Shown here: positions 55,801-64,000 of the stretch, one piece after another
Layout: every line of letters begins with the position of its first letter
Numbering within the stretch: position 1 is the stretch's first letter
NCBI GenBank assembly: GCA_000467715.1
Contig: AJFK01000206.1
Span: 88,799-152,798 of the forward strand
Length of the DNA: 64,000 bases
Origin: Hysterium pulicare CBS 123377
Lineage: Eukaryota > Ascomycota > Dothideomycetes > Hysteriales > Hysteriaceae
Direction of reading: 5' to 3'
Position numbers and translations under genes: made by a program
Notes under the pieces: generated by a model
What the model was told of the DNA's origin: nothing
The model's database searches: none
Seen by the model: only the letters and a program-made list of their open reading frames with translations

Positions 55801-57754
55801 TCCATATCGCGACAAAAGTTGTATCTTCGACGTACGCTTTGGTCGGGTTGCTGTCATTGTGGACGTCATTCGAACAGCTCATTCTTTTTGTGATGTGTTG
55901 CCATGCTGGTAATCTGATCGAGATACCCGTGAAAGGACGATGGTATGGCTTGCGGGAAACGATGCCGGAGAATCTTTTCGCTATGTTTGTGCAATACGCG
56001 TCCAGTAGCTGTTTGTCGTCCGTCGCTCGTGGAAACTCTCAGTAGAGACCGCACTGCGGGAGAATGGCATGGTGTCAGCTACCTTTGCCGTTGCTGTTAT
56101 CGAACTTGGTGCTACGAGGAGGTATTGCCTACCAGCCCTGCCGTGCGACGGAGTCCTCGCGAGCGTGGTATTCCCTGAATACTTGATCTCCTTCCTCCGC
56201 CATGCGCCAGGTGGTATTGTGCTGCCTTGGACGTTGTACTGCTCTGATGAACTTCGAGTAGTTGCTGGCTGATCGGGGTGGGACTTTTGTCATGTGCTGC
56301 AGTAAGCTGGTTACGCATGGTCGGTGGACAGCAATCTGAACTACTTCAAAAAATGAAGTTTCTGCCAATGAGAGGACAAACGCGACGATCGTGGTAGCCT
56401 CAACATGCATGCATGGAGTTTGTTGTGGGGACAGCTGCACGTCAGCCGGCGATCTGCCTCATCAACACCATGACCAAGACGCGGATGCGGGCGCGAGCGC
56501 TGGTGCTTCTCCACCATGCAGGTACCCGCAACACAACCGTATTACCGGGATTCCCATTAGTCCGAAGAGTTGAAAGCCATGGCAAGCGCGATAAACACCT
56601 CACAGCCCTCATCGCCAATGCATGGCGTAGATCAGGGGACATATCGGCAGCTCGTCCATACTGCGTGAAGCGTCATGTTGCGCAGCGCCCAGTAATCGAG
56701 AGATCTACGTGCGGGCTTTCATGGAACGCAGGGTCTAAGGATCACAGCAATGTCTACAATGGTGTGATGTGAAGACAGACCTGGAGCTCTACAATGCCCT
56801 TCGATCGGGTGCGCAAAAAAGGAACCCTAGCTGTGCACTCATCTCACGAACTTCCTCACGCTTTTTGCTTGGCTACGGCAACTTTCCCAAGTGATGACCA
56901 TCTCACTCGTAGTATGAGATAGCATCCTGTTTTGTCGGAGCTGCCGTTCTATTTGCAGAGGACAGCAAACATCTCCCATCACACAAATTGAAAGGGTGGA
57001 GAAGCTCTTGGATGCCTTCCAATTCTCATGATTGAATAAAAGTTGTAGAAGCATCTCGCACCTTGCAGACGCTGAATCCATGAGCTTCATTCATGTCATC
57101 CACCTTAACACATTGAGTTGCGCTGCTATGCTCGCCGTCCATCTCTATGTGCGTGCGAAGAAAAGGCAACTTCCCCTCCACGCGGGTGGTTGTGGCTATA
57201 CCAAATACCTGCTTGCTCGCTGGATCCCCCTGGGAAAGTGTACATGCCTCGCCACCAAAAGGTCCGGAGGAACACGATTTGCATCATAATAGCCACTGTA
57301 GACTGCGTAAAGGCAACTAATTGCCTACCGCCCCTGGATATCTGGATTGTGTGTCGATGATTGCCATATCCCAGGACTTGCCCTATCGAACACCACTGCT
57401 ACTAACTATGTTGACGTGCATGGGAGAGCAAGATTATCTCTCCCCCGCATGGCCTGCGTAGCTGGAAGCCCTGCCCCATGCCGCTGCCTACTCGTTGCTA
57501 AGTGACCTTAAGCATCCGTACCTCGCCCACGCAGTCTTGGCCGCATCCGCCTTAGTCACACCACCCACATACACACACATACGTCAGATTTCAGTTTCAA
57601 ACTCACCTATAAATATCTAATATTTTGCTCGAACTTTCGTCCGGGGCCCTTGCCCTGGTGGTGTGGGCCCCGGACACTTGCTTTTCCGCGTTGCTGCATT
57701 TCGTCGTTCGCTTCGTTCAACTGAGTAGGTACTACGCTAATGAATGTGTGACAG

Positions 57755-57840
57755 GTTCGAGCTAGGGTTCGAGCTAGCCTCCCCGCCTTTTTTTGGCCTT
57801 TTTTTTTTAAATTTTTTATTACTTTTCCTAATAGGGAAAT
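57755..57840. repeat. Short direct repeat and homopolymer segment
   Basis: Two adjacent copies of GGTTCGAGCTAG, followed by T-runs of 7 and about 10 and an AAATTTTTT stretch. This looks like the edge of a repeat element. No terminal repeats or target duplication could be defined. Confidence 0.4.
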
Positions 57841-58588
57841 AGGGATTAGCAGGACTTTAGGCTTCGTTTTTGGGGTTTGTGGGTGAGTTTTGTGGTTCTG
57901 GAGGTGGATTTGATGGGGTTTGGGGAACTGGGGCGTCAATGGAGTCCGCGGAGGACATTGAGTGCTCTAGGAACCTTATTAGACGGATTCAGAGACATTA
58001 AAGGCACTTTAGCTTTCTCATTAGGCCTATAATGAGGTATGTGGGTTAGATTTACTAAAACAGCAGCTATGTAAGAGTCTCGGCATTGAGAATCTGCCAA
58101 CGCCATGGAGTCTTGAGTCTAGCAGTACTTAGATACTGGAATTCTCAAGATTTTCAGGGCATTTGAAAAAGGCCTATTCCTTAGGAAGTCTGCCAGTTCC
58201 AGAGATTTTCACACACCCAAAGGTAAGTCGAAGTGGTATTAAAGCCTTAAATTGCTAGTAAGTGGACTTTAATGCTTCTCATACGTTACTATTTGCGGCA
58301 GTTAGCCACATCGGAAAATCCGAGAGATCCACATATTATTAGATCGGCAACGGTAGCAACATTTTCCTCCAGACGTTCAAGGCCGAGATCGAAAAACACT
58401 CTTAGTTCTTGGGCTATGATCCTTATTCTCAAGTCCTCGGACTAAGAAACTATTGCTGCTGCTCCTTTGTTTGGACAAGGCTACAGAATCGGCTCTTCAA
58501 GAGCTTTTGATCAATGGGAACACTAACTCTCAAGACTGATCACAGCCTGTAGTTATCGCTCTCGCGGAAGGACAATTAAAACCCTTAG

Positions 58589-58610
58589 CCTCAAGTTTCG
58601 CAACTTGAGG
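58589..58610. repeat. Perfect hairpin, 9-bp stem and 4-nt loop
   Basis: CCTCAAGTT, loop TCGC, then AACTTGAGG. A further CCTCAAGTTG follows about 35 bp downstream. No flanking gene to terminate; possibly a repeat remnant. Confidence 0.6.
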
Positions 58611-59798
58611 ATCCCAAGCTTTCGCAGTACACGCCTCAAGTTGCCCGGTCCTATGTACGCTTCTCCGGGAGCCCCCATCTATGTAAACATCGACATTAGC
58701 ATGCTCTTGGGCGCCCCTTTTCAAACGCGCATTACTAATCCGACGCCCATCTCAAGTATCCAAACAGTCCTCAATACCATCTTATTCTTCTCCTTCTTCT
58801 CCCTGGACGCAGGTATCGGCAGGCCTCCCAATCTTGACCATTCGGCTTTGTTCCGAACAAGCGCCTAAAACAACCTGGGTGCCCGCGGAGGAAATTGTTT
58901 TCTAAGAGCGTCCGCGGTTCGAACATCGCAGGTGGCGGACTTGGAAACAGCAATTCCCCGAGCTGTACGCACGAAAGCGAAATCTGAAGATCCATCATCA
59001 ACATGTATGATGCTGCTTCTTGTACCATCGGCGGTGCTGGAATTACCCCGGTCTGGAGCGAAGGGATAATACCGCAGCACGGTCAAAGAAACTTCGGAGA
59101 AGGTTTCAATGCTCTCAAGCTATCGCTGACGGAATGGTATTGAGCCCCGCTGCCACCGTTGGAGATGGATTGCATGAAGGGCGGCGTTTAGCTCAACTTC
59201 CGGGGATCGTCTCTAAGGTAGCTCCAGCGTGCCCTCGGGCGAGATCGAATTCGAGGCGACGCGGTCGATGGTACTAAGGATATCCAAGTGCCGCTATCTA
59301 TTCAGGAGCTAATAGAGAATACGGCGATGGCGCTGTGTTGAGACAGCGTGGCAGTTACTCGCGGGTCATTGGGGCTTGGCAGGGATCTTCGACTTGAACA
59401 CAGTGAAGGGTCGGAGGGGTCAAATGCAATTCTCCTCAAAGGCGCGAACGTCATCGGGGAATTTGTTTTTCCTGTGCCGTGAAGGTGTGGGAGTTTGTCG
59501 AATTTGGTGGTTATCGTCGTCCTCGACCCTCAGCCTCAGCGACGACGCCTCCGAGATCATTCAAACTCACAGCTTCGGCCTCTGCTGCGCGGGCTAGTAA
59601 CCTCTCCTGTTGCATCTCACGTCCGCCCAACACTCAAACCATTCCCGCGTACCCTTCAATTCCTCACCGACCTGCGCGACGAAGCCTGTTCAACGTCAAA
59701 CAAACCGTTGACGCTCCCGTCATATAGCAACCCAAGCCGATCGATTGGACCAACCGGACACGCGAAGGTAGTCATCGGTAAAACAATTGCATGAAATC

Positions 59799-60672
59799 AT
59801 GGATCACGGTGAGGAGTCGAATGTGATAGACATCCCTTGGGATTATCCTTTGGAGGCGCTGGGCACAAATTTGCCGTCTGCGAATGAAGGTGATGGACTT
59901 AGAAACACTGTAAGCTACATTGAGCATCACTGACAGTGTTTTTCTTTCAATATTGAACAGAGAGTTAACGTGCTCGGTGATCTTCAGGAGCAGCAATCAT
60001 CTGCCGACCATCGCCCAGTAAGCCGAATGTTGAGTTCTATTACTATTAGCTAAATTATTGTCGCTGTAGACTACAGACCATGTGCCACTTGAAGATCTTC
60101 TCAGGGAACTCATCCGCCGCGAACTCCAGACCAAGATCGACATGTATGACAGTTTGCGTAATTATGAGCAACAAATAATGCGCCTTTGCTATGCAATTTC
60201 CCTGCGGCATAGGGAGCTAATGGCAGCTCGTGACAAGGCTATACAAGTAGAAAAAGAATGCAAAAAAGTCCTTGCTAATGCAAGGGACAAGCATGGGTGG
60301 GAGCAAGACGATGCGGCCGAGGACCTGGAGGCCGCTAAAGGGGAGTCCATGACGGCTACTAAAGTTCTTAAGAAGCTGGACGCTGCTCTCCAGCGTAAGA
60401 TCAGAGTATTGGCCGTTCGCACTAATCGACGTAAAATGGTACAAGATGAAGTAGAGAGCGCCCAAAAAAGGCTGTACGATCTACCGAATCCTTTTGTCGA
60501 CACAGTCCAGAACGCCAGAACGTCTAAATTCTACCCGCGGTACCTCGTTGAATGGTGGTTCGAACGGACTGATGAAGATCTTGCCATATTCAGATGTCCT
60601 TCAATGGAGGCTCTGGAGGAAAGGGCTATCCTTGAGAAGAGATTGGAGGGTTCGGTCCTAATGCTTCTGTAA
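59799..60672 (+). CDS. Orphan coiled-coil protein, three exons
   Basis: Three exons, 59799-59909, 59961-60017 and 60070-60672, all phase 0, giving 256 aa from MDHGEESNVIDIPWDYPLEA. Both introns have GTAAGC donors with CAG/TAG acceptors, and the joins read GLRNT|RVNVLGDLQEQQSS and ADHRP|TTDHVPLEDLLREL. The third exon is mostly long charged helices: IDMYDSLRNYEQQIMRLCYA, then RDKAIQVEKECKKVLANARD and VLKKLDAALQRKIRVLAVRT, which fit a coiled coil. The C-terminus YPRYLVEWWFERTDEDLAIF ends VLMLL. No family recognised. It stands alone at the edge of the gene-poor block. The clean splicing argues for a functioning gene rather than a chance frame. Confidence 0.68.
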
Positions 60673-61939
60673 ACTGCTCATTACTTCCAAAGAGCCGTTA
60701 CCCATCCTGCCTTAAGCTCGGCATTGTGGTTCTTCACCTCTCCGAATTACACTGAGCTGGAAATAGCTTCCAGATCCCTTCAATCATTTCGTGTACTGCA
60801 TAATGAATATCCCTGTATGTTTGCATTATTGGAGTTTTTGCTGTCCCTTCGGAGTTTGTACATAGGAACACTCGGTCTCCTTCAACCCCTTGCTATGGCT
60901 TTAGAGTTCTACTCCCTTCAATCTCTAGCCTTTATTTCCCCTTTTCCTTACCTCTTCTTCCTGCCATAGCTATTTTGTATATCTAGAAAACTCTCTAAAT
61001 GATTAAAAATCTTTATTTAATTTACTTACTCTTTATATACTAGCTTAACATATTGTAGATCCTTTATCCTACTCTCACCGCGTCCACCTCTCCTTGTATC
61101 CTGAACCAAAGGCCGTTCCAGCTCAGTAGCGCTCTGAGATTCCGCTACATCTCCGTATACACTACCGAACCGAGCCCCCTTCCACACTCGATCTTTCCTA
61201 ATAGGGTTCATACTGTGCCGAGATGTCAGCCACGTGTGATACGTCCTGCATTTCTTGGTTCTGGGCCACTCCCGCGTATCCGCGATCGTTATGCCGGCCT
61301 AACTCATACAAGTAAGGCGGGAAGCATGTTCGGCAAAACGCTTGGGTCTGAGCTTAATTCGATTGCTTAGGCGAACGTCCGCACATTTGCAATAGGACGA
61401 TCAAATAGTCTGGATGCATGGAACGTCTAGAAAGCCGCGTGTTCTACGAGACCCGCCTAGAACAAGAAATGGCTTACACAAGAGCAGCTGAAAAAGGGAG
61501 TGCAACAGGCGGCAGAATGCAGTTCAATCCGCCTACGTGCTACATTGATATACATGCAGGTGCCATACATACAGCCTCAGTCCAGCACCGTGCTCAACTC
61601 ATAGAATGATCCTCACATTAGCGCAGCTGCAATGCAGGGACACTCGCTTCTAGAGACCTAGTAGAGTCGGATATGGACTCGGCTAAATGGTGGCTGAACA
61701 TTGGCTGGCGCAACCTCATTCTCTGCAGGAGAATCGATACTGGCAACTTCTGGACTCTCGGAGTACCCGAAGAGTTCCTTCGCATTCTTTGCTGGTGCAT
61801 ATCGCAGTCGCAAATTCCAACTTTCCCGACAAAGTATAAATGTGCATTTCCCATACCCTTCGAACTCGCCATTATAGACTTTCAAATCGCATTCACCACT
61901 CACCCCAAGTTCCACTACTTGAGTCAAGCACAAGCAACA
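60673..61939. other. Intergenic, 1.3 kb
   Basis: Holds a T-rich stretch (60730-61060). Short frames at 61418-61609 (63 codons) and 60724-60969 are unsupported. No gene called. Confidence 0.5.
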
Positions 61940-62539
61940 ATGGTCGTGGAGAAAGGCGATAAGATCTTCCTATCCGCGCTCTCAACCGGTGAGCGAACAG
62001 TCGTATGGCAGCAGAATCTAAAGCAGAAGTCTGGAGTTTACGCCGTAACCACGTTCGAAAACAAATCCAAAGGTACTTGATCAACACCCGTTACAAGCGT
62101 AGATCATACGAGACCAACTGCTAACCTAGTCACTCACCGCGAAGGCTCCGAAAAAGGCTTACTATTCATCGAAAAGTGGAGGCTTGACGAGTTCAAGGCC
62201 AAGAAAGAGAACAATGAGCCGGAATTTACGTTTATTGTGAATGATGATTTCCAGTTCGGGCAGAACGGGCCAAAAACACCGACGGTTCGTTGGCTGGTTT
62301 ACCAAAACAAAGACTATAAGATTTTTCAGGTAAAGCTGTTTCTAGACCCCGTCTCTTTTTTATCCTCGTGTCACTCTTCGACTGATGCCGGTATGTTGTA
62401 GCACCGCTTCATTGAAAACCTTTATGCAAATCTCGGGAATTCTCTGAATGGAGTATTGGATACGGCTGGGTTTGAATGGGCGAAGGCAGGACCCGATGCA
62501 ATGCGGGGTCTAGTTGGTGATAGATTGCGGAACTTTTAA
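61940..62539 (+). CDS. Orphan small protein, three exons
   Basis: Three exons, 61940-62072, 62130-62329 and 62402-62539, giving 156 aa from MVVEKGDKIFLSALSTGERT. Intron 1 has a GTACTT donor and the strong CTAAC...CTAG acceptor region; intron 2 is GTAAAG...TAG. Joins read NKSKV|THREGSEKGLLFI and YKIFQ|HRFIENLYANLG. The sequence alternates short polar and hydrophobic segments (LLFIEKWRLDEFKAKKENN, EFTFIVNDDFQFGQNGPKTP, VRWLVYQNKDYKIFQ), suggesting a small beta-rich fold, ending with helices LGNSLNGVLDTAGFEWAK. No signal peptide or membrane segment. Function unknown. Confidence 0.72.
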
Positions 62540-63250
62540 TAAATGGATGGGCATCTTGTTAAAGCAGCCAAACACGAATCACCCCGACTTGATGGTTCCT
62601 GGAAACATCGATGTGCCCATGGATTAAACATAATTCCTTGCGAAATGTAACAGGTAAGGGTAAAAGTAATCCTCATTCATCATCGTTGGCCGGTTCGTCG
62701 AGTATATAGATGGACTAGATGGAGAGTCCGCTTGAATACGGGTGTATCATTTCGCCGCCCCGGTACCCTTCTTCTCTGAGTCCATAAAAGTCCTTAGTAG
62801 GTCGATCCTTCTCGTTCGTTTAGTCATTCCAAGGTGACCCAAAGTTGGAGAGCCATAGCCTGCCTCTCAGCGCGTGTCATCTTCTGTAGAAGACTTGATC
62901 AATGTTTCGTAAATAGTCTAGGTACAAGACGATATCCTAGTCGACGGTCCTACTTTCTCTATTTGATCCACAACGTAAGCGAGATCATACTTACCAAAGA
63001 AGGTACTCTTCAATTTTCATCCTGTTATTCAAAGTTAGGAATCCCTCCGTACAGGCCACCGTCGCCGACCCAATAAGATGCCTTGATCGATTCAGATCCG
63101 GTTAATTGTTAGATTTCCGGCCTTCTAAGATCGTGGGAGCTAATATCGTATTAGTGCCAAGAATTGCCATTGTCAATTGGCGGCCTGCCCTCGAGACTTA
63201 CGAGATAGTAAGTAGCATTGTTGACATGGCTTCAATCAATCTATCCCATA
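62540..63250. other. Intergenic, convergent
   Basis: Between the orphan gene ending at 62539 and the minus-strand gene at 63251. No supportable gene. Confidence 0.5.
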
Positions 63251-63970
63251 TTACTTCCAGCCCTGACAAGTAGGAATGCTTGAAACATATTGGTCGGAAT
63301 ATTCCGCCCCAGTGATACTCGATTCTCGAGTGTGCCAGCCTGCCATGTCGTGACCCCAGATTTTGGGGGCCGAGTCCTCTCGTGCCAAGCGGAAAAGGTG
63401 TAAAGGTGCCATTTCAGCAAACAAGCTCTGATACTGACAAATGTTTAGATTGGAAGATCGAAGTTGGTCCCAAAGGTAGGCATATATGCTATCCGTCTTA
63501 GCGGCAAAATTTGTATTTTCAGAGGCAAAAGATGCAATGTATCCGTCGAGATTGTGACGAAACTGTAAGTCATTGATGCTCGAACGCGGTTCGTAGGGGG
63601 TGACAAGGTCTATATCAAAGTATGGATGCCCTGCTCTAAAAGTTATTTGTGGGAGTGGCCCTTCAGAATCAAGCCAATCATAGGCAGAGTAATCAACTTT
63701 CTCAAAACCCTGCAATTCGTAATCAATCAGGTCTGGCTTAAGCCCCCACAGAATCTCCGTATTGATATCCTCCGACGAATAAGTGGGCTGGTTGAACGTG
63801 GAACTGATTGACGAACTGGCCTTGAACTCGATCCGGCGGAAAAGCTCCATTTCTTTGTTGTTCTTCTCAAGCGCTTTTTGTCTCGCATCTTTCCGCTTAA
63901 TCTCGAGTTCCTCCTCAAGACGAACTCGCTTCTCTGCACGCTCTTTGAGCTCTTTTTCAATGTCTGTCAT
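63251..63970 (-). CDS. Coiled-coil hypothetical protein, possibly partial at its 5' end
   Basis: 239 aa from the ATG at 63970, MTDIEKELKERAEKRVRLEE, beginning with about 45 residues of charged helix (EELEIKRKDARQKALEKNNK). The remainder is a mixed, Tyr/Asp-rich region: YELQGFEKVDYSAYDWLDSE, ITFRAGHPYFDIDLVTPYEP, YIASFASENTNFAAKTDSIY. It ends MAGWHTRESSITGAEYSDQY followed by VSSIPTCQGWK. The frame stays open upstream of this ATG to the window edge through a 12-bp repeat reading SEAR-SEAR-SE, so the true start may lie outside. No family recognised. Confidence 0.6.
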   Translation of the reverse strand: MTDIEKELKERAEKRVRLEEELEIKRKDARQKALEKNNKEMELFRRIEFKASSSISSTFNQPTYSSEDINTEILWGLKPDLIDYELQGFEKVDYSAYDWLDSEGPLPQITFRAGHPYFDIDLVTPYEPRSSINDLQFRHNLDGYIASFASENTNFAAKTDSIYAYLWDQLRSSNLNICQYQSLFAEMAPLHLFRLAREDSAPKIWGHDMAGWHTRESSITGAEYSDQYVSSIPTCQGWK

Positions 63971-64000
63971 CTCGCTTCTTGCCTCGCTTCTTGCCTCGCT
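63971..64000. repeat. 12-bp tandem repeat at the window edge
   Basis: Two and a half copies of CTCGCTTCTTGC, running out of the window. On the minus strand it encodes SEAR tetrapeptides in frame with the gene below. Confidence 0.85.

Larger units (their letters stand above)
50334..59798. other. Gene-poor block, about 9.5 kb
   Basis: No intact gene could be supported on either strand. It contains an AT-rich patch (about 50690-50850), many 60-230-codon frames without family resemblance or start context, and a poly-T and TTCGAGCTAG-repeat segment near 57750-57840. The largest frame (53815-54492, 225 codons) is unrecognised. A block like this in a compact genome suggests decayed repeats or genes, but I found no transposase, reverse transcriptase or integrase motifs. 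Confidence 0.6.

Noticed and set aside
55133-56045. Frames with hydrophobic stretches, considered as a HET or membrane-protein relic
   Set aside because: I could not match any HET block or a continuous set of membrane segments across frames.
57607-57939. 110-codon minus-strand Lys/Pro-rich frame
   Set aside because: Its composition comes from T-runs and short repeats; likely non-coding.

Overview
This is nuclear DNA of a filamentous ascomycete (Pezizomycotina). The evidence is many short GT-AG introns of about 45-180 nt with CTAAC-like branch sites, a Zn2Cys6/Fungal_trans_2 regulator, fungal-type Get5, cofilin, Nop2, Hsp60 and seryl-tRNA synthetase genes, and multigene families opening with an LPKE(I/L)RLMVYE motif. 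Those families make a leotiomycete (Helotiales-like) host my best guess; that last step is inference.

Layout. 0.2-2.1 kb: ten-exon cytosolic seryl-tRNA synthetase. 2.5-14.2 kb: accessory block with an F-box-like gene, three copies of the LPKE-RLMVYE family (two look damaged), a clearly broken O-methyltransferase, an intact intronless GMC oxidoreductase and the first of two F-box/LRR-like paralogues. 14.7-18.7 kb: two tail-to-tail regulator genes that share one intron position; only one has a Zn2Cys6 cluster. 19.1-35.0 kb: a sugar/polyol block with aldose (D-xylose) reductase, L-arabinitol 4-dehydrogenase-like enzyme, dihydroxyacetone-synthase-type transketolase, dihydroxyacetone kinase and two MFS sugar transporters, plus the second F-box/LRR paralogue. 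36.1-43.0 kb: housekeeping genes NOP2, GET5, cofilin and HSP60. 43.4-50.3 kb: four unrecognised genes, two of them neighbouring proteins with one membrane segment and a following helix. 50.3-59.8 kb: about 9.5 kb with no intact gene, an AT-rich patch and possible relics. 59.8-64.0 kb: three orphan genes, two of which become visible only after splicing.

How the genes may work together. The reductase turns aldopentoses into pentitols and the LAD-like enzyme oxidises pentitols to ketoses. The DHAS-type transketolase can transfer a C2 unit from xylulose 5-phosphate and release dihydroxyacetone, which the kinase feeds into glycolysis. The transporters could supply the sugar and the adjacent Zn2Cys6 protein could regulate the set. 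The individual enzyme calls are strong; co-regulation and the combined route are inference. The rest of the accessory DNA shows gene duplication followed by decay.

All exon boundaries were read by eye from splice consensus, phase and protein continuity. No search or alignment was run.
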